Assembly (NCBI GenBank): GCA_026018925.1
Contig: JAKSZU010000016.1
Coordinates: 34,033,377 to 34,097,376 of the forward strand
Direction of reading: 5' to 3'
From: Tupaia tana
Taxonomy: Eukaryota > Chordata > Mammalia > Scandentia > Tupaiidae
Length of the DNA stretch: 64,000 bases
Part shown: one piece after another, positions 11,319 through 21,634 of the stretch
Position numbering within the stretch: the stretch's first letter is position 1
Layout: each line of letters starts with the position of its first letter
Position numbers and translations under genes: made by a program
Notes under the pieces: model-generated
Seen by the model: the letters and a program-made list of their open reading frames with translations, nothing else
The model's database searches: none
What the model was told of the DNA's origin: nothing

Positions 11319-11531
11319 TCTCTTAGCTGTTCTGACATGTACAATACATTATTATTGACGATGACCACCTTTCCATGCAGTAAAATACCAGAACTTATTC
11401 CCCCTGCATTTGACCAACATCTTCCCTTTCCCCATCTATCCTTGACCCCAGCCTCTGGTAACCAGCATTCAACTTTCTACTTCTATGAGTTGACTTTATA
11501 GGATTTTACCTGTGAGCTCACTGTTCACTTT
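11319..11531 (-). mobile_element. L1M-type LINE 3' end, reverse strand, part 2
   Basis: Contains GTACAATACATTATTATTGACGATGACCACC, then CATTTGACCAACATCTTCCC and CCTCTGGTAACCAGCATTC, all typical of reversed L1M 3' sequence. Continuous with part 1 once the SINE is removed. Confidence 0.75.
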
Positions 11532-11739
11532 ATACGTGTACAGTATCTGAACTGTTATTATTACTAAGAGTTTAGGCTGTTTCTTTAACAATGATTTGTT
11601 TAAAAAGTCTTATTCATCCAGAGAATGACTGAGTTGCTTCCCAAAGATTCAGTAGCTAAAATCATCCTCCCCTGAGAATTTACACAATTTCCTCCTTTAG
11701 TCTGCCCCTGCAGGGCAGGTTCCCAAGCCATTATATCTC

Positions 11740-12012
11740 TTTATTTTTAGTTTTAGTTTTATATTCGATTTTATTCATAATAGAATGTGTGTGTTCACAC
11801 GTGCACACATGAGAGAGAGAGAGAGAGACCTTCCGTAGGGTATCATCACACAGCAGTCCTCTTCCCACAGAACTCCAGTTTATCAGGATCCTGAGCATAC
11901 GTGCACATACACAACACTTTGTTTACAGACTGACCAGGGATCTGATCCTGCCATCAGCCTTGTGACTTCCAGATCTGCAGTTCTTTTTGCTGCTGACTGT
12001 ACTGGGCTCCAA
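11740..12012 (-). mobile_element. SINE type E, reverse strand (diverged)
   Basis: T-rich start, TGTGTTCACACGTGCACACATGAGAGAGAG, GATCCTGAGCATACGTGCACATAC and a final TACTGGGCTCC. The order matches the other E copies (30310 reversed; 32495, 48889 and 61915 forward). Confidence 0.55.
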
Positions 12013-12727
12013 GCTGCAAGTTCTTCTGACTTTCACAATCATTCCTATCCTCTGTCTCTATCCACCAAACTATAATGCATTTTGAATAACATCTTATCCT
12101 GTACCTTCTATTATTGTTCTTTATGAAAGAAGGTTATATAGGAAAAAAAATACAGGTGCTCCTCAATTTACAATGTGGTTTCATCCCAATAAAACCATCA
12201 TAAATTGAATGTACTATAAACCAAATGTTTTGAATACACTTAACCTATCAAACATTATAACTTAACCTAGGCGCCCTTAAACATGCAAAGCTCATTTTAC
12301 AATAAGTTGTTGAATGTCTCATGTAATTTATTGAATACTACACCAAATATGAAAAACAGAATGATTGTATGAATATTTGAAGTATGGGTTCTACCAAATA
12401 TAGATCTCTTTCACACCATCATAAACTCAAAAATTCTTGTTGAACTATCATAAGACAGGACCATCTGTAATGAAGTATTGCTTCACCTAATTTGCCAAAT
12501 CCAAGACCTTAGGATTTTAAAGTGCCCCTTTCCTGATACACTTTCCTATCCAGCTGCCTTCTACTCCATTGGCTTGTCTAAGAGCTTCAACACAGGATCA
12601 ACTCTTAATGAATAAAGAGTATCTTTATTAGTCACCTAATGATTTTCTTGACTCCTACCCCTTCCTTGCCCTGACTGAGTTGACAGTCTAGGAAGAAACC
12701 TGAAAATCACCCACACCCTTCCCCCGT
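12013..12727. other. Unassigned non-coding sequence
   Basis: AT-rich DNA with no repeat family or exon that I can name. Confidence 0.4.
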
Positions 12728-12741
12728 GGGGGGGGGGGGGG
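12728..12741. repeat. Poly-G run (14 G)
   Basis: A run of 14 G preceded by CCCCC and GT, unusual for this AT-rich region. It could form a G-quadruplex or be a sequencing-difficult site. The 85-codon frame that reads through it is not convincing. Confidence 0.8.
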
Positions 12742-13219
12742 TTAGCCTAAGATGCCAGCCTCTGATTCTAATGTATGCTCTCCCATTTCACTGGAGCCCA
12801 ATACAGAAATCTCCCTGGATGCCAAAAGATCATGGGCGAATGTGTTACCTTCTTCTTACACAAGTCCACCAAAATTCAATGAAGATGGCTAATGGAGGTG
12901 CATGCCTGCCATGCATTGACTTACATCACTCCACTGCCTCTCAAAGTTATCCTGCTCATATTGCAACCACTGATTCGCATTAAAATGGTATGTATGTTCT
13001 TGAAAGCATGTCCAGAGCATGTCCCCATAGGTGTATAAGATGCAAGCAGAGAGTTAAATCCCAGGGTTCTTAAGGTAGGCTCCATAGGCCTCAAGGGCAG
13101 CCATGAATATTTTGAACTTGTATTCACAATTTTAATTATCTAAGCATAGTTGGGCTTTCTGTGGGCAAATGAGAACACTTTAAAGTAGATTCTCTAGAGG
13201 ATCTGTATAAGTTTTCTAC
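12742..13219. other. Unassigned non-coding sequence
   Basis: Contains two unrelated short frames on opposite strands. I recognised nothing here. Confidence 0.4.
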
Positions 13220-13320
13220 GAAGTAGAGTTCAGAGTGGAAAAGTTGCTGGGACCAAGATTTGAACTCACATTCAGCCATGCAGTATCTAAGTTCATTAAC
13301 CAATAGGCCATGAGGCCAAC
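13220..13320 (-). mobile_element. SINE head fragment, reverse strand
   Basis: GGGACCAAGATTTGAACTCACATTCAGCCATGCAG followed by CATTAACCAATAGGCCATGAGGCCAAC is the reversed tRNA-like head of a C-type SINE. The body and tail are missing or unrecognisable. Confidence 0.6.
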
Positions 13321-13474
13321 CATATGTATAGTTCTAACAGCTTTTTGGTAGAGTCTTTAAGGTTTTCCATAATATGATCATGTCACCTGAAAATAGGGAC
13401 AATTTGACTATCTACTTTCCAATGTGAATGCCCTTTATTTATTTCTCTTGCCTAATTGCTCTTGTGAAGACTTC

Positions 13475-13990
13475 CAATGCTAAGTGTCCATCAATAAATA
13501 AGTAAATAAAGCAAATGTAGTGTATATACAATGGAGTACTATTCATCCATAAAAAATAATAAAGTCCTATGATTTTCTGTAATCTGAATGAACCTAGAAC
13601 CTAGTACATAGTATGCTAAGTGAAGTAAGTCAGGCACAGAAAGAAGTACCGCATGATCTCATGCGTGGAAACTAAGTAAAGCTCATAGAAATAGAATAGT
13701 GGTTACCAGAGGCTGGAGAGAGTAGGTAGAAGGGGCAGGTGGGGAGTAATTGTTGCAAAGTTACAGTTATATAGGAAGAATAAGTTCTGATGCTTTATTG
13801 TACTATCAGTGACTACCACTGACAATAAAATATTGTACATTTCAAGATAAATAGAAGAGAGAATCTTGAATGTTATCAATACAAAGAAATGATAAATATT
13901 TTAGGTGATGGATATGCTAATGACCTGATTTGATCATTATATAATATACATATATGTATTGAAACATCACACCCCTTAAGGATGCATGAT
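13475..13990 (+). mobile_element. L1M-type LINE 3' end
   Basis: Follows the well-known L1M 3' order: TCCATCAATAAATAAG, ACAATGGAGTACTATTCATCC, TGAAGTAAGTCAGGCACAGAAAG, GGTTACCAGAGGCTGGAG, TGTACATTTCAAGATA and GATGGATATGCTAATGACC. The 3' end of ORF2 is too degraded to read as protein. The TG/TA microsatellite follows its end. Confidence 0.85.
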
Positions 13991-13993
13991 TTT

Positions 13994-13998
13994 GTGTA

Positions 13999-14033
<35 letters not shown>

Positions 14034-14110
14034 TTTTATATTTTTATATATATATATTTTTATTGTGTATGTGTGTGTGTATATATATATATATACATAC
14101 ACAATAAAAA
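13994..14110. repeat. TG/TA microsatellite with 15-bp perfect inverted repeat
   Basis: Alternating TG and TA tracts. TTTTTATTGTGTATG-type sequence at 14057-14071 is the exact complement of CATACACAATAAAAA at 14096-14110. The centre is mostly TG and TA, so a hairpin or cruciform with Z-DNA-prone sequence is possible. Confidence 0.85.
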
Positions 14111-14148
14111 TTTTTTAAAAATTGTTAAAAAAAAAAAAAAGAAAAAAT

Positions 14149-14368
14149 GGGGACCAGCAGTTAGCATAATGGCTATGTCGCTGGACTCCCATGTACTCGA
14201 CTCACACTGGGCGTGTGTGCGTGCGTGCCCAAGATCCCAAGAGGAGAATGGAGGAGAAGGGATTGTAGCGTGGCCATCCCCCCTGGGGGGGGGGGTGATT
14301 TCTTGCTTTCTGTCTCTCTGTCTGGTGAGCGCACGCAACCTATGGCAAAAACCTCTCCAAAAAAAAAT
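14149..14368 (+). mobile_element. SINE type A2 with B box deleted
   Basis: Head GGGACCAGCAGTTAGCATAATGGC and TGTCGCTGGACTCCCATG are intact. The sequence then jumps from TACTCGAC straight to TCACACTGGGCG, missing about 35 bp that carry the B box and GGTGGCTTAAAC. The body includes a 12-G run at 14286-14297 and ends in poly-A. Confidence 0.85.
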
Positions 14369-14937
14369 GCATCACTTATGCCCATATGCAATAAATGTAT
14401 CATTTACATATACATATATAAATAATCATAATATATTAAATTTTTTAAATTTATAAAATAAAACATAGAGTAGGATGCACAGCAAATTGTTTTATTATAT
14501 AAACATGAATAATGCATTTTCTAATGTTTGTACATGCATAAAACAGCTCTGAAGTTGTTTTTGGAGAAAGAAACTAAGTGGCTGAAGGACAGGGATTGGA
14601 GAAAAACTTACTTTATCTTATAAACTCATCTGTAAGTTTTAAATTGTTTAATATATGCCTACGTTACTTTTGGATAATTATTATGTCATGTATATTTAAG
14701 GAAACTAGAATTTCAAATCTGCCTTAGGTTCTTCATGTTGCTTTGAATGGGACATTAGAATTAATGGCTTTTTGTGTAGGACAATGCTTTGATGGGTCAC
14801 CTTGACTGAGAAAAGTAAAATTCTCTGATCATTATCTAGAAGGAAATCTTGGCTCTGCATAAAAAGAAACATAAATTTTTGATTCAAGTGAGAATTTCAA
14901 CTTTTCAGGGAGAAGAGGAAAAGGAGAGGCTTGCACA
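14369..14937. other. Unassigned AT-rich sequence
   Basis: Very AT-rich. No named repeat or gene was seen. Confidence 0.4.
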
Positions 14938-15181
14938 GCTCTTTTTGTTGTTGTTTCTTTAAGTTTGCCAGAAGGCACGTGTACTCATGAGAAAGAGAGA
15001 AAGCAACTCCCCATGGGGAATGGCCACTCAGAAATTCCTTTTCCTTCATGTCTTCCTCCTTTCCGAATTTTGGGCATGCACACACAAGTGCCCAGTGATT
15101 TTCTAGCTGTGGGATCCAGGGCTCAACCATAGTCAGTCAGTGGGATCCAGCCATCTTAACCACCACACCATGGGCTGGCCC
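14938..15181 (-). mobile_element. SINE type C, reverse strand
   Basis: T-rich start, GTTTGCCAGAAGGCACGTGTACTC, AGCAACTCCCCATGGGGAATGG, and GTGGGATCCAGCCATC before CCATGGGCTGGCCC, the reversed head. Confidence 0.8.
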
Positions 15182-15356
15182 AAGCACTTGAACTGACAAA
15201 AAAATATTCAACTGACATTGAATATTCAACTACTCAGCTCTTGGTTTTGTTTTGTGTGTTATGAATGACCTTCACTGGTTGCAATAAGAAATGGAAGAGA
15301 GGATGGAACATAACAGTTCCTAGACTTTGAGAGTAATACATCTAAAATCCATTCTA

Positions 15357-15437
15357 TTGGGTTGTCAGAAAAGACATGATTCATTTATGTATAGAAAAAC
15401 ATAGAAAATATATGTCATGACTTTTCAGAAAACCCAA
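15357..15437. mobile_element. Short mariner-type palindromic element (family M1), copy 1
   Basis: About 80 bp, flanked by TA on both sides (15355-15356 and 15438-15439). The ends are inverted repeats, TTGGGTTGTCAGAAAAGACATGA against TCATGACTTTTCAGAAAACCCAA, so the whole element is nearly palindromic. TA duplication, a TTGGGTTG-type end and the size match MITEs of the Tc1/mariner group. Other copies are at 44658 and 58401. Confidence 0.8.
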
Positions 15438-15987
15438 TACTGTGTCCACACGTTTGGTAAAAGTTTATCAAATACAAACAGATTTGTGTTGATGGTTCTT
15501 AATGGAATGGAAGAGAAAAAAACTGTTCTGGACTTTATCCTTAGAGGATCAAATTTATCAAATATCCCATCACTAATGGTAGGGCAACCTGACATTCTGA
15601 GCTATCTGATATGATTATGTGGAACGAAAAATGACAACTGCAAAGTACAAGTTACAAAGGAAAAGGATTGCATTGGTCTTCTAAAACTAGCACAAAATAA
15701 GGGTCAGACCCTGGAGAATGCAGTCAGACTCACCAGCAGCAGGGCTGGATGGAAGAAGCATATCTGTCCACTCTGAGGAAGCAAGCCTCCTTTGAACTAA
15801 AAATGAAGTATTATTAAATCACATTGGTCAAAGGTAACAGAGAGGGTCTAGGGAAGCTGGGAAAGGGATAGGATTAGGTAAAAATTCATTAGTGGAAGTC
15901 ACCCGGAGGAATTTATTGAGGGTATAATAATGGTTCTTTTTTGTGTGTGTCAGCAAAGTGTGTGGTTAGCCCAAAAGGAGTGCAAAA
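15438..15987. other. Unassigned non-coding sequence
   Basis: No repeat or exon recognised between the mariner-type palindrome and the next SINE. Confidence 0.4.
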
Positions 15988-16241
15988 TTTTTTGTTTGTT
16001 TTTGTTCTTATTTTTTATTGTCAGAGGGTGTGTGCACTTGCTAAAAGAGAGAGAGAAAGCAACCCCCAATGGGATGTGGTTACACTGCAATCTTTTTTCC
16101 TACCCATCAGGATTTGGGGCGCATACACACATACCTGGCATGTATTTTAAGCCACTGGGGCTAGGATTTGAACCATGGTGAACCATGTGGGATCTGTCTC
16201 CCAATGCACAGCGCTTAACAAAAGTGCTACAGGGTCAGCCC
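15988..16241 (-). mobile_element. SINE type C, reverse strand
   Basis: T-rich start, TTGTCAGAGGGTGTGTGCACTTGC, AGCAACCCCCAATGGGATGTGG and ACCATGTGGGATCTGTC, then AGTGCTACAGGGTCAGCCC. A short duplication (GGTGAACCATG area, 16174-16191) marks the B-box region. Confidence 0.75.
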
Positions 16242-16398
16242 AGGTGCAAGATTTTAATTATTAAAAAGAATGTCTTTGTGGAGGTTAATCGGCCAGACAA
16301 CAGGAAATAATTAAAAAGTGAACTGCAAGCAACCTTTTTCCTTCTGTACTATCTTTGGTCTTAATCTAGACTAGCAGTCTCTTTTCTGGATAAACTTT

Positions 16399-16644
16399 TT
16401 TTGTTCTTTTTGCCATAGGATGTGTGGGCTCACCAGAGAGAGACAGAAAGAGGGAAACTGAGAAATCGCACCCTCCAAGGGGGGACATGGCCATGCCACA
16501 ATCCCTTCTTCTCTATGTATCCTCCTTGGATTTTGAGCACTCACAAACACGTGCCCAGCATGATTTTCAAGCCGTCATATTCTGTACTCAAACTCAGCCA
16601 AGTGGGAGTCCAGTGCCTCAACCTTCACATCACCTGTTGATCCC
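16399..16644 (-). mobile_element. SINE type A/C intermediate, reverse strand
   Basis: Reads TTTTTGCCATAGGATGTGTGGGCTCACC, GAGAAATCGCACCCTCCAAGGGGGG and GTGGGAGTCCAGTGCC to CACCTGTTGATCCC. It is flanked by an exact 16-bp target duplication TTTCTGGATAAACTTT (16383-16398 and 16645-16660), which fixes both ends. Confidence 0.85.
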
Positions 16645-16660
16645 TTTCTGGATAAACTTT

Positions 16661-17305
16661 GTCTTCACAATATACTATGAAGAACTTAGTACCACCTATT
16701 CTTGTCAAAAATGTTTAGCTTGAATCAAATCAGGTTACAGAAAATACTGGGGTTAGAGTAAACGTTAAATGACACCTCTAAGGATAGTCAGACAAATCCA
16801 GCATGTGGGAGACATTCTATAAGACAACTGGCCTGGCATCTTCAGAAAGCTATTGTCATAGGAAAAAATAGCAGGTGTGACTGTTCTGGCATAAGAGAAA
16901 TGAAAGAGATACTAAAACACAGTGCAATCATGATCCTTAATTGGATATTATTCAGACCAATATAAAAGGCATTCTGGAGATAAGTGAAGAAATCTGAACA
17001 TGGGTTGAAATGTAAAAAATACTGAAAAGTTCTTGATTGTTTTGAATGAGATAATGGTTTTGCAGCTGTTAGAATGACGTCAGGTATATATACTTAAGGT
17101 ATATAGAGGGAAGCATATATAAATATTCTATACATATACAGACAAAGCAAATAAAACAAAATATTAGCAATTATTATATTTGGAAGTACATACAATTGTC
17201 TATATTATTCTTTCAACTTTTAGTGTGTTTGAAGTTTTTCACAGTGATTACTTGGGGTTGGAGGTCAGGCTTTGAACAGAAATTCAGTGCAAAAGTCTAT
17301 AGAAT
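16661..17305. other. Probable old repeat, family not identified
   Basis: The segment around 16880-17230 (TGATCCTTAATTGGATATTATTC ... TTGTTTTGAATGAGATAATGG ... TTTCAACTTTTAGTGTGTTTGAAG) has the layout of an old transposon end, but I cannot name it. Confidence 0.35.
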
Positions 17306-17316
17306 AAGCAAAAACA

Positions 17317-17594
17317 GGGAACCAGCAGTTAGCATAATGGCTATGTCGCTGGACTCCCACGTAGTCAACCGCGGTTCGCGTCCCGGACCCGGTGGCTTAA
17401 AACTCATGCCAGGCACGTGTGCGTGCGTGCCCAAGATCCCAGGAGGAGAATGGAGGAGAAGGGATTGCAGTGTGACCATCCCCCCTGGGGGGTGATTTCT
17501 CGCTTTTTGTCTCTATGTCTCTCTCTGTCTGTCTGGCGAGCGCACACGCCCTATAGCGAAAACCTCTCCAACAAAAAAAAAAAAGAAGAAGAAG
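17317..17594 (+). mobile_element. SINE type A1, full length, young-looking
   Basis: Full-length copy from GGGAACCAGCAGTTAGCATAATGGC to the A-rich tail (with an AAG microsatellite), flanked by an 11-bp target duplication AAGCAAAAACA (17306-17316 and 17595-17605). It keeps many CpGs (GACTCCCACGTAG, CCGCGGTTCGCGTCCCGG, GGCGAGCGCACACG) and carries the A1 marks. Its A box matches TRGYNNANNGG. The B box reads GGTTCGCGTCC, with C where the consensus has A. Confidence 0.95.
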
Positions 17595-17679
17595 AAGCAA
17601 AAACACAATTTCTGGCATTTTCCAAAAACTGTGGGGTGATCTCTTGAGCCATTCTTCTGAATATTTCCTAAAAGGCTAC

Positions 17680-17785
17680 CCTGAGAAGGTCTTTATTCAA
17701 CTAATATTTTACTAAGCACCTACCATACATCCAGTACTCTGTTAGACCCAGAGTACACAGTGGTAAAGAAAAATGCTTTCACTGA
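17680..17785 (-). repeat. L2/MIR-like 3' end fragment, reverse strand
   Basis: TTCAACTAATATTTTACTAAGCACCTACC then AGTACTCTGTTAGACCCAGAGTACACAG is the reversed end of an ancient LINE2-type sequence (ttattgagcacctactatgtgccaggcactg...). Confidence 0.55.
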
Positions 17786-18330
17786 GCACCTTTTGGGGAA
17801 CATTGGGCTTCATGCACACTCCCTAATAGTATTCACTACTGGTTGACAGCAGTCTTCCCAATCTCCTCTTTGTTTAAAGGACCTGATTGGGTTCAGGCAA
17901 TTTTTACCCTGGAGATTATCATGGTTGAAGTAAATCAGAGAAGGCAATCCATTCCCTTTCTCCACTGTTAGTTTCAGGACAGACAGGTGGGCAAGACCTG
18001 GCAAATATGATTCAAGAGAACATCTTTTGGGGGGTCTGCAGAGGCTTTTCCTCACTAATAGCAAAGTGAACAATGGTGAGGAAAGTCCTTTGTGCCTGCC
18101 CCATTCTTTCCTGTTTGGGCTCTGCCAGGTGAGTCCATGTGATGCCCAGAGCTGTGGCATCCATCATTATCTATGATGGGAGACATCGCCAACATGCTAA
18201 AGAAAGCAGAGAAGAAAGGCAGAAGGCTGGCCCTTTGGGACTTCACTAGAACAGGACCCAACCCTGGAGACCCCTAACTCCAGGTCAAGCTTCTCATTTT
18301 GTGGTAATAGCAGTTCATTACTGGAACTTA
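17786..18330. other. Unassigned non-coding sequence
   Basis: Contains a reverse frame of 116 codons (17810-18160) and a second overlapping one. Neither has a recognisable domain. I see no repeat. Confidence 0.35.
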
Positions 18331-18860
18331 TCAGTGCTCACCCTTGGGCCTAGCAATGCTACTTTTAGACATTTATCTTCAGGATATGGTTAAGCATTTG
18401 TTCAATGGCTCACTTGTGATGATAAACAGCATAGATGTTGGTCTTCACAGCAAAAAGCACAGCAGCCAAGTGCCATCTGATGGGCAAATTTAAAACCAAC
18501 TTAACCATTAAAAAATAAAATGCAGACTACATAAATTATAACTATATTGGCCAAGTATTAACTATAATACTGTAAAGAACATGTAATACCATGGAAAGAT
18601 TATTATGTGGGGGAAAAACCAAATAGAATATATATAATGATTTTAATATATGTAATATATATAATGGTTACTTTTGTGTAGAACACACATGTATGCCCAG
18701 AGTGACAGAGAAAGAGACAAAGAGAAGATATATACCTAATTTATAATGCCAATTATCTGTAGGTGATGGAATTATGGACCTTTTTTCCTCATTTATTTCC
18801 ACCTACAGTTATTTGTGTATTCTAATTTTTCTGCAATGAGATGCTTCTTTCCTTGTATTT
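18331..18860 (+). mobile_element. L1M/L1ME-type LINE 3' fragment
   Basis: Order of degraded L1 3' motifs: GGGCCTAGCAATGCTACTTTTAG, TTTATCTTCAGGATATGG, AAATTTAAAACCAACTTAACCATTAAAAA, CATGGAAAGATTATTATGTGG, and finally TTTCTGCAATGAGATGC. It is old and heavily mutated. Confidence 0.55.
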
Positions 18861-19319
18861 TCCACAGATCCTCAGCAGTGCTGGACCATGGTATGTAGTC
18901 TTTCGGCTTTCGAATTATTCCCAACATACCAGACAGTTTGAGAGTAAGACTACTTCATTCATAATTGATTTAAACTCATCCTAAGCTTTAGTTCTCAGGA
19001 AACAATGATTGTGCCTCACCCAGAGTTTCAAGGTTTACTGTACAACATATTTCTAGAAGTCTGGGTTGTGGAATCCCATTCCTCTCTACCTTCTCTTATG
19101 CCTGTCCCCTGCCTGCTCCACCTCTCACCTTTTACTGGCGCTAGGCTGGGATATGAATTGGGGTTTGTGTAGCAGCTGCCAGGGAAAAACTTTGAAGGAG
19201 AAGTTTTGAGCTAATGGGACAGAAAACAAGTTTGCATAAAGAATACAGTCTCCAAGACAAACCCAATTTAGTAGCTACCAAGAACCACCTCATACCTCTT
19301 CCTTCATTCTGAGAGTGGT
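18861..19319. other. Unassigned non-coding sequence
   Basis: No repeat or gene recognised. Confidence 0.4.
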
Positions 19320-19650
19320 TATTTAGCACCTATCATATGCCAGGGATTAGTCTAGGAACTGGAGGTATTAAGATGAATGAGCTCTGATCCCTGCTCCTAA
19401 TTAGCTCAGTAGCTTATAGCAGAGAGACTTACAAATAAAATTCAATGCAAGGATAAACTAATGTACAAAAACAGTAAAGACAAAAAGGAGAATAATTGAT
19501 CACATTGGTGAGATTGAATTGGAAAAGTTTCACAGAGAAGGTGATATGTGAACAAAGCCTAAAATTGGGAGTTGGAGTTTGAAAAGGGGAAAAGCATTTC
19601 ATGCACAGGAACAGCAGAGAGGCATAAGACAGCTCGCCAACACTTGGCAA
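19320..19650 (+). repeat. Ancient repeat family R1, partial copy
   Basis: TTTAGCACCTATCATATGCCAGGG, CTCTGATCCCTGCTCC, GTGATATGTGAACAAAGCC and AGCATTTCATGCACAGGAACAGCAGAG follow the same order as the 5' half of the copy at 4224. Confidence 0.5.
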
Positions 19651-20344
19651 ACCATGAGTGTGGTGTACCTGGGGCAGATCATTTTTAACACCTCCCCCCT
19701 CTATCAACTTATTCTTAGTAATAATCATGAATCTGAATGAATAGTAACAATGGCCAGATTAAAAATGCAGAATGTGATACTTTCCTTTCATTGAACTTTA
19801 TGTATATAATCATACAGTTACAAAAATAACTAGTAAATGTTCATAAAAATCAAAGCATTTGCAAAAGGTACAACGCAGGCAACTACTAAACTATACCATA
19901 GACATTTCACTTCTTGATTTATCCTTTAGCCTTAAAACATACAATAATTTAAAAGAAGTTTTAAATATATTACCAAAACTAGTAAAATACTTCACATGAG
20001 CTAAAATTTCCCCTTGCCAAACAAAAAATATACCTCCCAGCCCACTGGCTTGAATTTTAAGCACTAATTGAAAAATTCCAACTGGTCACATAGGAAGACA
20101 AAGTGAAACAACTCAAGTTCTGCTTCTCTTACCTTCCAGTCATTGGCTAGCATTGCTTATTTGAATCTACTGTTGAAACATGGGACTACACAGCCCCAAC
20201 TATGTCTAAAGTTAAGCCTGATGAACTCTGACCTAATAAGAATTCACTCGGAACAAAAGCATAAAACTAGGTCCACAGGTGTTGGAGGCTGACTACATAA
20301 CTGGAGCTCCAAATTGATTTACACGTGTAAAACAATCTTTATTA
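19651..20344. other. Unassigned AT-rich sequence
   Basis: No named feature was recognised. Confidence 0.4.
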
Positions 20345-20425
20345 ACGAACAAGTAATAGAAAGCATCAGCCATGTGGAATCCAGCTTCAGCTCCCCTAAT
20401 TACCAGGACAAAGACTGGCCCTGCT
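20345..20425 (-). mobile_element. SINE head fragment, reverse strand
   Basis: AGCCATGTGGAATCCAGCTTCAG followed by TACCAGGACAAAGACTGGCCCTGC is the reversed head of a C-type SINE. The rest of the element is not present upstream. Confidence 0.55.
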
Positions 20426-20600
20426 TTTTGTTTTTAATTGATCTGTTTTCTGTTTTGTTTAGGTTTTTACCATAGGGTGCATGCACTCCTGGAAAAGAGA
20501 CAAGGACAGAGAGAGTAGCTCTCTATATTGGACTTACTGCTTTTGCCATAATGGAAGAAAAACTAATTTCCCATAATGCCTCAGATCTGGAAAGAAGTAG
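20426..20600 (-). mobile_element. SINE tail fragment, reverse strand
   Basis: T-rich start followed by TTTTTACCATAGGGTGCATGCACTCC and AAGAGACAAGGACAGAGAGAG, the reversed 3' part of a C-type SINE. The sequence after 20530 is not clearly SINE. Confidence 0.45.
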
Positions 20601-20629
20601 AACTCAAACTTCGCATGATTGCTTATAGG

Positions 20630-21039
20630 CCGGCAGTGGAGCGCTTAGTTCTCTTTCCCATTATACAGACGATGGGTGAAAAAGCTGAGAAGATGGATAC
20701 TAAGGAGAAGAAATCTTAAGCCAAGAAGGCTGATGCCAGTGGAAAGGTTAAAAGAAGTAATCCCAAGGCTAAAAAACTCAAGAAGTGAAGCTCCACCGCA
20801 GTCCAAACCCAATGCTAGTCTGAGGCTTTGGCAGATACCCCCGATCTGCCATGTAGTCTAGCAAGGCCATGTACTCAGCTATTAAATCCTGGATTGAAAA
20901 GAAAAAGGAGAAGGTTCTTGCCATTATCATAAAACCAATTGGTGGGGACAAGAATGGTGGTGCCTGAGTGGTTAAACTTTGCAAGATACCTGGATATCAT
21001 CCTACTGAAGATGTGCATCAAAAGCTGTTGAGCCACAGG

Positions 21040-21077
<38 letters not shown>

Positions 21078-21592
21078 CAATCAGCATATGAGAAAGCTGT
21101 GAGCTAGCATCACTCCAAGGACCATTCTGATCATCCTCACTGGATGCTTCAGAGGCAAGAGAATGGTTTTCTGGAAGCAACCGATCAGTGGCTTGCTACT
21201 TGTATGTGACTGGACCTCTGGTCCTCAACTGAGTTCCACTGTGTCAAGTACACCAGATATTTGTCATCACCACCTCCACAAAAATTACTATTAGCAAAGT
21301 AAAAATTCCCAAACACCTCACTGATGCTTATTTCAAGATAAAGAAGCTGCAGAAGCCCAGACATCAGGAAGGTGACATCTTCAACACAGAGAAAGAAATA
21401 TTATAGAGGAGCACGAGGTTGATCAGAAAGTTGTGGACTCAAAAATTTTGCCCCAAGTCAAAACTGTTCCTCAGTTTCAGGGCTACCTATGATCAGTGTT
21501 TGCCCTTACAAGTGGAGTTTAACTTCATAAATTGGTGTTCTAAATTTTTTGCCAAGAACCTAATTAAATAACTGATATATTAAGAAAAAAAA
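20630..21592 (+). pseudogene. RPL6P: Processed pseudogene of ribosomal protein L6
   Basis: The ATG at 20672 is followed by MGEKAEKMDTKEKKS, then a stop where the parent protein continues. Later blocks read [59 protein letters not shown] and [16 protein letters not shown], in the order of the eukaryotic large-subunit protein eL6 (RPL6), about 288 residues in mammals. There are no introns. The 5' leader (CTCTTTCCCAT) and the 3' end (ATTGGTGTTCTAAAT ... AACCTAATTAAATA) match an mRNA copy, with an A-rich tail after 21580. Several in-frame stops, frameshifts and a 33-A expansion (21041-21073) disable it. The possible target duplication, AACTCAAA near 20601 and 21606, is imperfect. It is non-functional as protein and was mobilised by L1. 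Confidence 0.93.
21041..21073 (+). repeat. Internal 33-A run inside the RPL6 pseudogene
   Basis: It lies where the parent gene has two lysine codons after a Leu-Ser-His-Gly stretch, so a short A run has expanded in place. It is not the poly-A tail of the retrocopy, because coding sequence resumes at 21074 with CCTTCAATCAGCATATGAG. Confidence 0.9.
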
Positions 21593-21634
21593 GTAATAAA
21601 AATCTAACTCAAAGTTTCCACATACCATTAAAAA

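Noticed and set aside
17317-17400. tRNA gene candidate, because A and B boxes are present with correct spacing.
   Set aside because: The sequence is the head of a SINE with the body and tail following. A cloverleaf with an acceptor stem is not formed. The same holds for the other SINE heads.
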